Notes under the pieces: model-generated | The model's input: only the letters and a program-made list of their open reading frames with translations | The model's database searches: none | Told to the model about the DNA's origin: nothing | In this document: piece by piece, positions 25,171 to 39,340 of the stretch | How the letters are laid out: each line of letters starts with the position of its first letter | Position numbering within the stretch: position 1 is the first letter of the stretch | Position numbers and translations under genes: made by a program | DNA from: Acanthaster planci | Lineage: Eukaryota > Echinodermata > Asteroidea > Valvatida > Acanthasteridae | Direction: 5' to 3' | DNA length: 64,000 bases | NCBI RefSeq assembly: GCF_001949145.1 | Contig: NW_019091606.1 | Location: 90,122-154,121, forward strand

Positions 25171-25342
25171 TCACAAACACCCGGAAAGGCAACCGATACG
25201 AGCCCAGCGAGCAACCTAGCCAGAGTATTGTTTGGTAGTCAATATCGGTAGGCAGTCTAACACAAAGATAGGTCTCCTAAGTAGGAAGCAGTTCTGCTTT
25301 TTCAAGAGCCGAACTGCGAGCAAAGAGGAACCAGCAGTCGCC

Positions 25343-26383
25343 ATGGGGACTGTGCTGTCCATCTCGCCCAGGCCTCATAAAGATAACGGCAACTATGGCG
25401 ACACCGCATCGCTCAGCGTCAGTAATCTCAACATGCTGTACAACAGCAAGAATTCATCCAACAACAACGCTAAGGAGAACCTACTGGCCGACACCACGCG
25501 GCCTATGCGAAAACATTCGGCCATGTTCATCAGTGCCCTTGGCTGGAAGATGTTCAACGTGTCCAGCAAGAAAAGGACTGCCAGCACTGGTGTCTCGACC
25601 ACGTCCTTTACAAATAATCAGTTCTATACTGGCATTGACAAAGTCAACAATAACCACGTCCTAAAACCAAAGAATCAAGTCGCCAATAATAACACTAACC
25701 AAACGCTGCAGCGCCAACGGTCCGAAATCAACACCACAGCAGGCCACGACGTGGAGTCCAGCATCAAAAAGTCCTTCTCCTGTTTCAATCTCAATTCCCA
25801 CTGTCAGTCCAACTCTAACAGCCAAAACCAGAACGTCAAGAACAACAACTCCTCCTTCTGCGGTCTCCGGAAGTCTTCCAGTGGCCAGCTGAAGGTGCCA
25901 GCTGTCCCGCCGAAGAAGGTAGTCCAATCGTCCACCAGTGAACTCTTGAAATGCCTGGGGAACTTCGTCAGCAGGCGGTGCCCTCATCTCCGCAGCTTCG
26001 ATGCCAACGACGCCATTGTCTGGCTACGGGCAGTTGACCGGTCGCTCCTCGTTCAAGGATGGCAGGACATCAACTTTCTCAATCCGGCGAACGTGGTATT
26101 CGTGTTCATGTTGGTGCGGGACCTCGTTTCCATCCAGGAGATACAAAGCGAATTAGAACTCCAGGCCACGGTACTCACCTGTCTCTATTTGTCCTACAGT
26201 TACATGGGTAACGAAATCAGCTACCCACTGAAGCCCTTCCTTGTGGAACAGGACAAGGATAACTTTTGGACACGATGTCTGAAGATCATCAATAACTGCA
26301 GCTCCAAGATGCTGCGAATTAACAGAGACTCTAACTACTTCACCGATGTCTTGGGTGAACTTAAGTCGTACGGCAAAAGTTAA
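25343..26383 (+). CDS. CDK5R1: CDK5 activator p35 (cyclin-dependent kinase 5 regulatory subunit 1)
   Basis: This gene encodes the non-cyclin activator of CDK5, which controls neuronal migration, neurite growth and synapses. It is intronless, 346 aa, with the start in a strong context (GTCGCCATGG); in-frame codons upstream lack an [12 protein letters not shown] carries the N-myristoylation Gly2 and a conserved Ser8-Pro. A basic motif [14 protein letters not shown] (56-69) aligns with human KRHSIISVLPWK, and KKSFSCFNL (142-150) with KKSLSCANL. Asn/Ser-rich linkers (about 38-45, 101-120, 158-171) account for the greater length than human (307 aa). The cyclin-box-like activation domain spans about 195-340, from [10 protein letters not shown] through [23 protein letters not shown]-like NPANVVF, and [20 protein letters not shown] to SSKMLRIN and YFTDV. 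The protein ends soon after, lacking the human tail. CDK5R1 and its paralogue CDK5R2 share this domain; the N-terminus and the linkage favour CDK5R1 or the pre-duplication ancestor. Confidence 0.96.
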   Translation: MGTVLSISPRPHKDNGNYGDTASLSVSNLNMLYNSKNSSNNNAKENLLADTTRPMRKHSAMFISALGWKMFNVSSKKRTASTGVSTTSFTNNQFYTGIDKVNNNHVLKPKNQVANNNTNQTLQRQRSEINTTAGHDVESSIKKSFSCFNLNSHCQSNSNSQNQNVKNNNSSFCGLRKSSSGQLKVPAVPPKKVVQSSTSELLKCLGNFVSRRCPHLRSFDANDAIVWLRAVDRSLLVQGWQDINFLNPANVVFVFMLVRDLVSIQEIQSELELQATVLTCLYLSYSYMGNEISYPLKPFLVEQDKDNFWTRCLKIINNCSSKMLRINRDSNYFTDVLGELKSYGKS

Positions 26384-27225
26384 AGGTACGGGTGTGCTAT
26401 TGCTAAGTCTGTCAAACCATGGTCAAACGAACGGAGTATTCGTGTAAGCTTATCAATGTGAAGGTTTGTCTATTATGTATCTGTTCACGAGGGTGACAGA
26501 GATATTTGCTTCGTTCTTCTCAAAATCCTGACCAAGAAAGTTTCTGTTTTGTTCGTCAGCATGAATATATTTTTAACCAAAATGTGCAGTGGCACAAGTG
26601 GAAGATGTTAGACAGCAAAACCGTCTGTCTTGTGTCACCAAAAGAAATGATTTACGTCAGTACTTAAAAATGGAACATTCTGTGAAAGTACTGAAACTTT
26701 GCTTTGCCGTTTAACTGATCTAACCCGCACAATCATTTTTGAGAAATGCATTTAGATCGTATCACCTGAGTGCTTCAGACATACATGTATTTTACTTGAT
26801 GAGCAATGGCTTTTATGTTTATGGGTCCTTTAACCAAGAAAGAGATACTAGAAATCTGATCGCGTACTGTTTTGATCGAAACTGTAAAGTGTAAAGTCAC
26901 TCGTGGACTGGAGTTTAGAATTTGCTATGTGCGATACCGAAATGTGCAGGCATTATGTATCCTCGCTGCCAAATCGCATGCCTGTACAGCGCAAGATAGT
27001 GTGGGTGCTATTTATGGGGACCTTTCTTGCTGATGCGTGTGTGAAATAGCTGCACGTGAAAGATTTCAAGCAATGTCGAGGCACTTGATAACAGGCGACA
27101 TTTGTCTGGTATTGGCATTCGGGGGGTTTCGGTCAAGTTCTATCGGCAACGCTTTGCGTGTTTGGGGGAGGCTTCAAAACAGTTCTCATCATTTGTCATA
27201 TCCAATAAAATTTGCATCTGGATAG
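26384..27225 (+). terminator. CDK5R1: CDK5R1 3' UTR with candidate poly(A) signal
   Basis: No open frame follows the stop codon. The first good AATAAA is at 27204-27209, which would give a 3' UTR of about 0.85 kb. Longer isoforms are possible. The boundary is inferred. Confidence 0.4.
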
Positions 27226-30200
27226 TTATCTTGCAGTAGTAAATAAGACCATATTGCCAAACAACAGGATAAGTTGTCATGGCCAGTATCCTCAAATCAC
27301 CATCGAAAGAGAAAACGCACGGATAACGTTTCAACACAATTTCCTCTTGACGTACATGTACGTGTACATGCAGATTCACATAACATATCTTGGTTTCAGT
27401 CACGCAGCAAACCCTCCAGAAAAGTGTGGTTCAACGTATTTTTGCATAATAATTCTATTTTAGGACTGGGACACCTAGGGATGACTTCACTGTTCATTGG
27501 CAGTATTGTCTGTAATTTATAATTCACCGCTATCTGGTAATTAAAATAATGAATCTTATATAATTAGTTTTACTAGTACAATTCCTTTCCGCATCGATCA
27601 CATTTTAGCCACGATACACAATGAGAAGCCATCGGATTTTTTTTTACTACGTGAAGGTGTGTGCAGCTGTTTTCTTCACCGATTTCCAATATGGCTGACT
27701 ACTTAGAGTCTTTCGCAGTTGCTGATTGGTCGACGCCATGCTCGCACACGGTGCAGACGTGGGGCATTAATTATGGAATGAGATATTAATTATGTTGAGT
27801 ATCGTCTGCAGCACGGAGAGCTAGCATTATAATACCGACTGATGTAGTATGAGTCTGTCATAAATTGTGTGTGATATTTATTTTGATATAAAAGATTTCT
27901 TTTATTGTGCTAGATTGTATAGAAAGGTATCACTTTTATTTATTCGCAACTAAGATGACACGAAGTTGTAACGATAACTAACTCTTTTGTATTTCTCAGT
28001 GAACAAACGTATGATAGCTCTCTCATTTTGTAAGTCCATTAATGACTCGCGTCAGTTGGGAGTTACCACGAATAAATGATGGATTATAGACCGATTCATT
28101 CGTCACGCTAGTATAACAGGCGAGGGAAAACTGTTCTTTAACCAAACTTACTTATTTTCTGTCATCAAACCGTTCTGAGAGCGTCGTCATGGCAACGGAT
28201 ATTGACAGCAGTTTTGCTTTGAGCAGCTCTCTGCACTGCCTGCGAGCTCTGCAAGAAAAATTCTACGCCGTTAATTTATCGATTCATATACCTCTGCGCG
28301 AAAAAGTTTTTGTTTCCACGATGAAAGGGTACATCCAGATCTTTGCCAAATATATTTATGTTGTTGCCAGAGTGAGTCTTATATGAACGAAAAGGGATTT
28401 AATAGAATTAAGGGCCCGTTGGTCTTTTTAATGTTAACATGTAAACCGATTACATCATGGTGTCATATGCCGATTTGTCTGAAGAATGGCAGAAACGTCT
28501 TTGTATTTTAGAAGGTAAGCAAAACAACCGACTTGAAATCCCTAATGCCCGTTTGAAAATATAATTTATACTAATTTAAACAATCTTCATGAATAAATTA
28601 GAACCTCAAATTTTGACGGAACTCGCCAGGTATGCTGGAATCTGCTGCAGCTATCAGTCACGGAAGGTGTCAGTGACAAATCTTTGCACACACTCCGACA
28701 CGACCCGGTAAATATCTTGAGATTTAAGCGGGGGTGAGCCAGTACGGCCTATGACGTCATTGCGCGGCCGAAGCTAGCAGCTGAGGCTGCTGCTCAGTCT
28801 GCTGCAAGCTGGTAAATTTTCCCGGAGAAACAGCTTCTGTTTTAAGAGGCTTTTGGTGAAATTTCATCGTGATTTCGTTTTCATTGTCAATTTCAAGAAG
28901 TTTACACTAAAAAAACGCAGGACAACTTTTTTGCTTAAAGCGACATACCAGACGAGTAGCTTAACTGTTGGGCAAACAGATTACCATACCCCGATGATTC
29001 TCTCCTGATTGTTAATTTTTTAGGAATAAAAGAGTGGGTAAAAAGTGGTTGTGCAAGTAATGTTTTCTACAACAAATAAGTGATACGCCCGGTACTTACA
29101 CCCATCATTTAAAAAATAAATTGGCCAGCTTTTTGCAGTGTATTATTGTATCATAAGTTTAATGATTAACAATATCCTTTTGCAACCTTCTTACCTTGAT
29201 TGTTTCTCAAGTACAAAATTTGCAACAAGCTTTCGTAAAATATCACCCCAATTATATTACCTCTGAAAGTTATCTCCTTGGTACCTTGCAGTACTTAAAA
29301 AATAGTGTACTTTTACAAATGTACCACCAATCACGACAGTCACTTTTACTCACCGATCGATCTATCACGTGTTTGTACATATTCATTGCCCACATACAGT
29401 ATATTAACGTTATACATGTGCAAGATCGGTATTAAGAAAAGTCATTGTTCAATAAACCGGCGTATAATTATATCGTTTAATATTATTAAGTCATGTCTAT
29501 TATCTAAAAACCAAAAAGTTCATGTGTGTATGGAATGTGGTGCTTCAGCCAAATGACATCAATCTGTTCCTGCACATGCAAACGGTATCTAGTCATTGTG
29601 AAGAATTTTATAGATGTATATAAATTGAATCATGGTTGTTTATGTATATATCGTAAATCAATGGTAAAGCACGCTGCAATATTACATTGATCTGGTTAAA
29701 TGTACTCATACGTCTGCTGCTGCCAAGTGTATTTCTAAAGATCTTTCATACATGCAATTACATGGATGAACATATATGTTCAGTCTGGGAATACCTTTCC
29801 GTTGTTTCTAACATTTCTATAGCTTGATAAAATGACATAGAGGAAAAAATAGCTTTACATTGTAACATGTATATGACGGAAAATTCATCAACTGACCATT
29901 GATTAAGAATCAGAGAAGCATTTTTTCATAGATTATCACATTACATCTTAAGAGTGTTCATTGGTTGTTGTAATCAACAAGAATTCGATTTGACGATGAC
30001 TAACACGAATTACGTATGCTGTGTGTAATAACGGCGTACAACGAATCGAGTGTTTTAATATTATTCATTAACCCGGGGCGCTATATCCAACAAGCGCACC
30101 TCGTATGCCATGTTTTTAGTGGATCTGAAGAAGACTCCTGCTCGTGATAGCCTGTTCTTTGCCTGAAGTAATCAGCCAGCGATGACTTATCGTGCCTGTG

Positions 30201-30519
30201 AGAAAAAGGCACGATGGAGATAGAGTCTGGCCAGGCTACGGCAATTACTTGGTCGTATGTACGCTTGTTGACGCAACGGATGCAGGGAGACGAGCGACCT
30301 TCGGTGTTTTCTAGAGGATGATTGCAACGAGTTGACAGCTTCGGAATTAATAACAGCGAACTAGTTAGGCAAAATATAAATCATGGCGCCTACAAATATT
30401 GTTCTGGAACTGATTGTTCTGTTTTGCAAAAATCAACTCGATAATTGTAATTACTAAATTTTATTCCGGAATCTCATAAGTTCTGGTCACATTCTAAATT
30501 TAACTGCTTTTTAAACTTG
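27226..30519. other. Non-coding DNA downstream of CDK5R1
   Basis: No gene is recognised. It holds two ATTAATTATG sites 19 bp apart (27766 and 27785) and a full TGACGTCA (28752-28759) in a GC-rich patch. The frame starting ATGGCAACG at 28189 gives 65 unrecognised residues. A 9-bp stem (ATCGTGCCT/AGGCACGAT, 30189-30215) also occurs. These could be regulatory, but nothing proves it. Confidence 0.4.
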
Positions 30520-30521
30520 CA

Positions 30522-30655
30522 TTTTTGCGTTGGGGAGATGCTGTTTTCCAGTAACGGGTTTTGCCCTTAAACCGACGTGTATTTATAACACTTGTATACT
30601 CCGTGAGTATAAAGTGTTATGAATATACCTTGGTGTGAGGACAAAACCCGTTACT
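30522..30655. mobile_element. Small nested-palindrome element
   Basis: AGTAACGGGTTTTGCCCT at the left (from 30550) is mirrored by AGGACAAAACCCGTTACT at the right (ending 30655). Inside is a second palindrome, ATAACACTT..GTATACTC / GAGTATA-AAGTGTTAT. The 28 bp before it include TTTTTGCGTTGGGGAGATG, identical to a stretch next to the gap at 20482-20500. It is a compact MITE of about 106 bp. Confidence 0.75.
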
Positions 30656-33600
30656 AAAAAAAAATCCGGTTTGTTTAAAACAGTTGATTCACTATTGAAC
30701 AATTTCTCACCATTAAAGATTGCAAAATGTCTGTTATTCCTCCACTGAAATAAAAAAACTGTGCGAGATGTCTATTCACAGGGCCATTTAACCTACTTAA
30801 ATAAACACGTTTCGTATGGGAAAGGGTGATATTGATGTACTGGTCCCCGTAAATTCTCACACTTTTTGTATATCATTTTTCAAAGTTCTCGAAGCGCATT
30901 TCGCAAACAGGGCGATATCCAGTTCATCCGTTTACGTAAATGCGACTGTCATGTACATTCAGAGTACTCGATCTTATTGGTTAGTGCAGCAACGAATACA
31001 TTATTTTACCTAACAAAACCAACTGCTTGTCAAAATGCTCAATAAAGCAGCACGTAGTTATGATGACTGGTCAGCAATTGTAAAAAATCGTTATAAATGC
31101 CGGCACACAACTCTGATTGGTATGATTTCCACCTCGATTGTCTTGAGGCTATTATGTAATAATCCTCGGAATTTCTTCATACATTGTGTCGACGTCTTTC
31201 CACTTCAGATGAAGTAGAAGCTGTACTTAGATTAGGAATGTCATTTGGCTGAGTACCTTTAACTTTACGCAACATAATTGTAACAGTGTGTATCAAACCA
31301 AAACAGGTTAGTATAAATATAAAAATTTACTGTCAGTGTTGAGGTATATATTATACGTACTGTGATGTACATAATTTTTGCAAAAATATTGTATTTGATT
31401 TAATGATTTTTTTTAATGATGTCTCCCACCTTGTGCATAGAACACCAAGATGGTGGTGCAATGTAGTGTCGTTCGGATATCATTAAATCATGTATCACAC
31501 GGAAACAGTGTTGTTGACTTTGGCATTGGCTTTGTTTTGTTAGGAACATGTGGGATATCTCTTTGGCAAATTTTCTGTGAAATAAAAACAGCTTTGTGGA
31601 CTGCCGAGAAATGACGTTCACGTGCATAGAAATCCGATTGAACATTTCCTCCATAGAATGCACTTTAAGTGCGCTGTTGCACAATTTACATTCCATGTGC
31701 ATGTAGTTCCGTTTTGCGCAAATTAAACAGTGGAAACAGAAAGCTAAATATTCACAGAAACAATCACACGAGGGTGATTTCACAGCTGTGCACATGTCCG
31801 GCCGACTATTTCTCTTTCAAAACTGTTTGGCAGCAACTCCAATATAAATTTGATGCCCTTCTCTTTAACGATGTTCTCATTCTTTATCTCGAGTGATAAC
31901 GAAATCTTCACACAGATTTTAATTGCCGATTCGCTCCGTTACTATGTATCATTCCATCTCGTTAGAATATATGGAACAACTTTGACAACCCAAAGTGACC
32001 TTTCCACAATTGCAGTGAAATGATTATTATTCCAACCCAACCATTGCTTCTAATTTTAAGTCGATTATCCGCTCTCACGTTATTGCATTTAATGTTTCAG
32101 TCATTCCTAAAATCAATGTCTATAGAAAATCACACCTGATATCTACACAGGATAGCCAGCCAGTCGACAGCAGCATCGTTTCCTGGGAAGGACCGGAAAA
32201 GGCACGCATCCTCTGTCATCCAGGTGACCTGTATTTTGTTTCTGGTGACCCAGACGTAGTACAGCAAGGCAGCTGCTAGGCGAATGAACAATGCCAAGAA
32301 GTGCAGTCATGATTACAAAGCAGAAATTACAAGAAAATACAAATCGATTGTGGTGTATAAACATGGTGTAACCATGCATACGGCAAAGAGGTACGTCCTT
32401 AGGTAATAATACGTGGGCCATCGCTTTGAAATGGTTGTAATGAAGGTCTACGTGGGGTCATCCTCATACACTCAAGTCCGATATTGAGTTCCCATGGCAA
32501 TTTGAAAATGATACCACACTCAAGATGTAGAAACCTGTTCCTCCTGATTTGTTCGCTGATGAGGGGTAGATAACAGTGAGCCTTCCCCATTACTTTGCAG
32601 CTGTTTTTGAGAGCTTTTGTACTCAAACCGTCTGCGCGTGTGGCCTGCTGGACCCATTGTAAACTACATGTGTCAAAGACCTATTGGCTGGCTTCTTTAA
32701 CATCTGTTTTAATTTATCACAACGCGCTACAGTTACCATATGATGCAAGATATGGGGCGGAGAGACCCCCCCCCTTTGTGTTGGTCATTGTTTGATCACA
32801 ATCTCAGGAATTCTTCACAGACTTCTGGGGGAGATGTGTTAGGTAACAATAGTCTAGAGTGTGTACAGGGATTGGACATGTGGGGGGGGGTACTCATCGG
32901 CCCCGTATCGATCAGAGTTTCTGCCCACTTGCAGCGTGCAACAAGGATCACATACAGCTAACTGCAGTCCATATTTCTGGTTTAAAATCAACGGCTATTT
33001 AATACATGGAGAGCAAGGAGATGTATTTTACTTTGTCAATATCGCAATATTGGAACAGAGATTTAATTTGTGAATTGTCGCATTCTGAAAGGGAACTTGC
33101 ATGTGAACTGACAGACATTTCTTTTGTTGCAATGCACTTCGCACTGCTGTTCTACCAGTCTGCTGTATTATGGATACATTTGTTATGCTCTTCGAAGCAC
33201 TGAACGGCATTGTTCTTTTATGCACTGTTTGCGACGTCCACTAATAAACTGTTAATGACATTGCGCAGGCCTATTGGCCCTTGGGTATAGTTAAGCTATC
33301 CGGGCTACATTGTGTGATGCTTTTGTCGCATCTTTCATCGTACACATAAACGTCCATATCCTTCAAGCATGCATGCATTTAATTTTGGGGGGGATGAATT
33401 TCGAAAGGTCAGAAGATACATTAATATTGTCTACCTAGAGGAAAACAACTCATTGTGGGATCTGTAGGATCGGGTCTTCGTGCTCCCTGCCCTAGCCTAG
33501 TCGAACAACACTGTCAGCAGGCCTACTGAAGAATTATTCTCATTTGACGTTTTTCTCAGAGTTAGAAAACAAAACAAACCAACGAGGAAATGTCTTACCA

Positions 33601-36600
33601 TGAAAACTTGACACCCTTTCAAGGAGGATCCTTAGCACGCAGTAACTCAATATTCGTAACACCCCCTCCATGTCTTTTCTTTCACAATGAATGCACGGGT
33701 TAACTAGAATCCGTATTCAGTGACAACTGACATTTCTGTCTCGAGTTTCAGAATGTAATAAGATTATGGATGCAGGCTTGGATAGTATGTCTTCTGCCCT
33801 GAGGTGGTTTACATGATAAAATGTCCCCGACTTCTTTGTCCCGTTGCTGGAGAATTTTGTGTAATGCACAGCAACGATGGTATAGACTGAACAGAATAAA
33901 GGAATGACGTTTTCAAGGAAACAACAGATGAACCCTCTTTTCTGTGATTTGTGGATTTATTTTGGACAAGACAGACGTGTTTTGTTCTAACCCGGAAGGC
34001 TTTTTTCATAGTACGAATCTTCACAATGTATAGACGTGTTTAAGGTTCTTCCAAAATTTATTGCAGATTCGCCCAGATGTGATATATAGCCTTCCTGAAC
34101 CTCACGCCACATGTACGTAACTTTGAATACACAAAATAATCACTGAAAGTCGGTGAATCATTCGAAAAACAAGAGCTACGGGTTTAGGCCTACCAAGTAT
34201 CATAATCTTGCTTAAACATCTACAGCTATCACAAATCTACATGCATGCAAAATCTTGTTGAGTAATTTCTCCAAAAGCTGGGCTAAAAATAAAAGGAAAG
34301 CAACACAACACCCGTCCGACAATTTAAATGCACATTTCTTTATCCATTTAAGATAATATACGTCTGCGTCTGACCACTGCGACATTGGAAAGAGAGTCTC
34401 TGCTTCAAACATCAGGTTATTACTTTGAATCTTATCGCCGGTGATGCGGTCTTGGTTTCTTCTTGAAATAAAAAAGAACCCATTGTTGCAATTTTGTTGA
34501 ACTTGTCATAATTGAAATGGCACTCTCTCCCATAACAGGTATCAACAAGTTTGAGGATTGCTTTACTGAAACAGCACATTTTATTTCGACAATATCTAGA
34601 CGGGATGCCGCGTTTATTCGTGTTCTTGATTGGGCACTGCTGCCTTCAAGAAATACTTCGTCACCTGTCATTGTTGACGCACCTAGTATAGACAGTGGAA
34701 GGTAGGCCATGCGGTCGCCGCTGACTGCAACCGCCCCGTGTCATTTCACCAAGAGCACAGACCTCGGCCTGTTCAAGCCTTGACTTCAGCACACTGGGCT
34801 TCTGTATCCGCACGGTTCTGGTAAACAAAGTTCAGGGTCGGCGGTTTGTGGCCTGCCTGACGTGTGGCTGATGAGCGTAATGATTCATCCAATGTTCATG
34901 TACCCTACCCTGTGAATTAGCCGAAAGGACTGGGACCAAGAAGTGTAAAGAGTGCGCTTTGACAGGTCATTTCAGGTGTATGGCAATGGGTTCAAATTCA
35001 CGAGATTGTTGGAACACTTTCATCACTTGAAAGAAAGTGCATTGCCGCTGATTGTAGTTTCCTATAAAAACACTTTTTTTTTTTTACCTCGAGTCAACTC
35101 TCGACCGTTAATATCAAACACCCACAGATCAGAACTAAAAAACGGAATCTCACGGCATTTCAGATTCATTATTTCGTGCCAGACCTTAAAATGAACTTAA
35201 CGATGGTGATATCTTGTCCTGCGTGAACACTCTGAGTTGATAGGGAGGATCTGTGCTCCGGTTTTATTTCACCGCAAAGGCCCTTAACGCTTCCCGAGGG
35301 GACCCGCTTATCTGTTTGACGGATCTCCAGACCCAGGGGAATGATAAATGCCAAGGGGAATGACTTGATGCTATGCCGTGAAGCTGATGCCATGGTGTCG
35401 ACGTTTTGTGCGCGTTTAACAGCTTCATCACTCAAAAAAAAAAACAAACAAAACAAAACAAAACAACCCTGCACTTTCATTCATCTCATTCCTAAACTAT
35501 TCGACTAACATATTTTTCATATAATAAACTGCATGGCATTGCATTATGAATTCCTTTTCGCTTGTAAAAAGGGAAAGTCCAACGCTTGAGCAATCGTTGT
35601 TCATTTTTATTAACGAATTCAGTGCGTCTAAATGAGCCTGACTTATATTGCCAAATATCAAAGGATAAAGTTTTGCTAACATCTCTATTGAGCACCGTGT
35701 TTATTTTCCGAGTACATCGCGGTATATCGATAATTTTTATTAAAAGTACCATTTCCGAATTTGATGCCAAAATACATTCATCTGATGTTGCAGGAACATC
35801 CAGATCACTTGGTCACTTACTGGCAAATTTAACCTCACGTTTCCAGTCCCCTTCGACAAGGAAACAGTAATTAATTTCAGTTTAGTTCTCTTAATTCAAA
35901 ATCAACACTGCAATCTTTAAACTTCAAGACTAAGTTTTGCTTTCACCGAAACTTAAATCAGCCTCATTGCATTTTCCCTGTATTTCTGTCTATGTTGGGC
36001 AATGTAAGATGACGCCATTTCAGTTTCCATGATCACCTAATTTAGTTTTTTGTTGTTTGTAATATACATGTATGGACAAAAATTTCGACTCAATCTTGAC
36101 AACCCCAGTATTTTCAGGGAATCATTTCTCCGGGATTAGACTCTTTGATGAGTAACGGTATGAAGAACAAACAAACAAACAACCCAACAAACCAGCAAAC
36201 AAACAAAAAATGAATAGTGTGAGTCCTCTGGTATTTTCAAATATTAAAATAAAGAAAGAGGTGCTGGCCGTGGTACCTCTTCTAATTGTTCATAATGTCG
36301 GAATATCAACATCTTTCTTCCGTCTCATTGTCATCGGTCGTTCCTTCCAATTACCAATGCAATCGACTCGACTCAATTGCAAGTGTAATACTTTTCTATG
36401 GAATTATATTAAACGACAGCCAAGAGAGACAAAATGATGGACAATATGATTTTCTGTGCATCTCCCACCCCGTAAAAAAGACAGCACGTCGGTGAATAAT
36501 ATCTTTCCTGAACATCCCTTCAATCAGTTACCCCTCGCCTTTGTTTTTCTGGGTGTGTGCCGCTGGTAGCAATATTTGAAAGGATTCACTTTAAACAGTT

Positions 36601-39340
36601 AGAATTCTCTAAACTCAGGGAAGATTTCATGCAATGATCTATTTTAAACCTAAGTGATGTATGTGCTCTAGGTATAGGTGCTGCTTTACCGATACCTCAG
36701 TATTAGATTTCAGTCATACATTTTTCTAAGCAAAGGGTAAGAGATTCATGGTGAATTGGACTGGGTCGTTTTCAGGGAGTGACGTAAGCTCTTGAGTCAG
36801 CAGCGACGATTTCAGAATTGGGGAAGGGACCACCATATACTGAATGGGAAACTTTGTAGTAATTTCTTGAGACAATGGCAGAATGTTCCGTTTTCCCGCA
36901 CTGCGAGTTCCACATGTCCTTGTCTGAACTTGTGGTTTATATTTAAAGGTGCGGTCATGCCGTGCATTGGAGCGAATAATTCAACGTCACGTGATGGACG
37001 GCCAATCAATCAGATAATGAAGATTTACTCGAACAGTATCTGACAACACATTCCCCAGCAAGCTTATAAATTTACTACCATCCTAGATACCAAGAAACGA
37101 TAATTAACGGGACTTTATAGTAAGACGGATTAATGTATAGGGAGCTTTCTCAGCACGGTAATATTATTGCCATTGTTATTTTATTATAGAAAAAAAACAA
37201 TAGTGAAAATAACGCGAAGTGCACAGTTTACCTTCCAAGACATTTTTGTAGTGCACTGGAAATGTTGCAACTGGCACTTTCGGAAAGAGTACTCGAAATT
37301 TCAAAACTGGATTCATTACTGCGCCCAAGACTGTATCCCAAAACCTTATAACGTCCTTCCTTGTTTGTGACGAAAGATGGGATATCTGTGTGCTTGAAGC
37401 CTATAAATATTCTGCCTGTCCAAAACAAGTTTTAATTTGCATTGGGAGATAAACAGGCACGTGGACAACGGATCAATGAGCGGTCCTTGGTTGTGTCGGA
37501 ACGATTGTGCTTACCTAAGACGGAGGAAATAAACTGGGACTTTCCATGATTATGGCGAAGCACTCAACAGCAAAGCCAATGACAGACAATCAGCAGTGGA
37601 AGGGAGTCAATTCAGAGGCTTTTTCGCGGAAACTCTTCTTTTCCTTGCCTGCTCCATTTGCTTTATTTTGCGTTTCCCCCTAAATTTCGCGGGATTCCGC
37701 GCATAGTCCTCCCAGCTTTTGCGCAGAAAAACAGGAATTCTTTTAAAACAGGAATTTTTTAACAACCACAATATTCCTGCTGTCCTGATTTGCGGTAATC
37801 ACGTGCCAAAAGACTGGTTTGTAAATTTTATTCCAAACAGTGGCATTTGTTTGTAAAGACCTCGTATGTTAACAGACGTAGGTGGTCAGACAGGGTGCGT
37901 TGAGATTATAAACTACCCTCTCGTTTTCCTTGAATTTTATTGGTCACAGTCGTACAAAATATCACAGTGGCAAATGAAGGTGTTGCAGTCCAGAGATTTC
38001 TCTTCCTTTTCTCTCAAAGATGCCACATTGTTTTCAACAATCAAATACTCCAGAATGGGTCTAAATATTTACTGCATGCTGTTGGTGTTGACAGTTCTAA
38101 CGTCGCATTACATGTCCCCCCATGACCCTCAGGCTATCGAAAGGAGACTCCAGTACAGGTATTTCCACCGTAATGTTTTCGGGTCCAAAGACTTTAGACC
38201 AAGCACCGGGTATTATGCTAAGATAGTTCGTTCATCTTACGCATGGCATACGGCGTCAGCGACTATTCGGCGGACTACAAATTAATTCTTGCAGAGATTT
38301 TGCGTATATTGATTGATATGTTTATCATTCAAAATGATAACCTACATAGCAATACTAGCATGGGTGTCTTTGTGCGTTTTCTCCGTTCTGTGAACTTTAC
38401 CATACTCTAAACAAAACGCACATACAAGTAAATTACAGTTGGAATGTCAAGAAGCATCTACGAGGTTGAAAAAAAGAAATCCATAGACAATAGTCGTCGG
38501 ATTCTATTTGTCATGGGAAGCTTTGCCTACGCACTGAGCAAAAAATCTCACCGAGGTTGCTATTAGCAACGTCAGCCTGTCCTCTGAGGAGAATGTAGAC
38601 TGAAGCTATTGGAATCTTTATTCTCTGGGGTTACATTTCCATGGTAACTTGAAGAAAAAAATCCTTTGGTGAGTTCGGATCTTCCACGGCTGTGGTATAT
38701 AGCTAGATTGAAAGTGTGCAGAAGGGTATTGACTGTTGATATTAGTTTCGTGCGTGTTATTTTGTTCATTTATTTTTTCCTTTGGTATGTACCACGAAAA
38801 CGAAGGGCCTATAGCTGTTTCGGATACGATTTTCACCCTACCGCGCTAATGACAAAAGCCTTATTGCCACAGCCGGAGACAAACGTATTTCAAATTTAAT
38901 CGCACTGTTATACCTGAGGCATCATTCGGTGGATTAATTGCGCCCGCCCCACAGAAGTATCTCCTTATTAAATTTTGTTATATGACAATCTCGGCTTAGG
39001 TCCTACCTTACGAAAATATTCCACATGCGAGTCTCTGACGGTCTTGTCCAAACAATTGCAGGACAAGAGAAAATACCTACGATTAAGAAAGACTTCTCTA
39101 ATTCCATATAAAACACTGAAGAACTCCCGTCGTGGATTATTCGTTGTTGCTTTTGCGAAAGGAAAAGGACTCATAAGCGATCCCTCCACAAATCTCGAAA
39201 GCGTCCAGTTTCTCGTCTACAACCTAATTAGTGATCATGCGAAATTAAAGAAAATTCTGTATGCAGTAGTTCTGTATGTTCCTACTTGTAATGAAAAACG
39301 AAGTACCTTATTGGGTTTGGAACATAAATTAAGGGCCACT
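30656..39340. other. Gene-poor stretch, no gene recognised
   Basis: Short frames only. Simple repeats include an AAAC-type run at about 35431-35465 and AAAC units at about 36167-36208. The 139-codon frame at 37866-38285 and the 122-codon frame at 38975-39343 match nothing I know and have no other coding support. Confidence 0.5.

Noticed and set aside
25232-25342. N-terminal extension of p35 (37 codons)
   Set aside because: The codon at 25232 is TTG, and no in-frame ATG precedes 25343. The conserved myristoylation start MGTVLS begins at 25343.
37866-38285. 139-codon plus-strand frame
   Set aside because: There is no recognisable motif or splice context. It is consistent with chance in a 37-kb gene-free interval.
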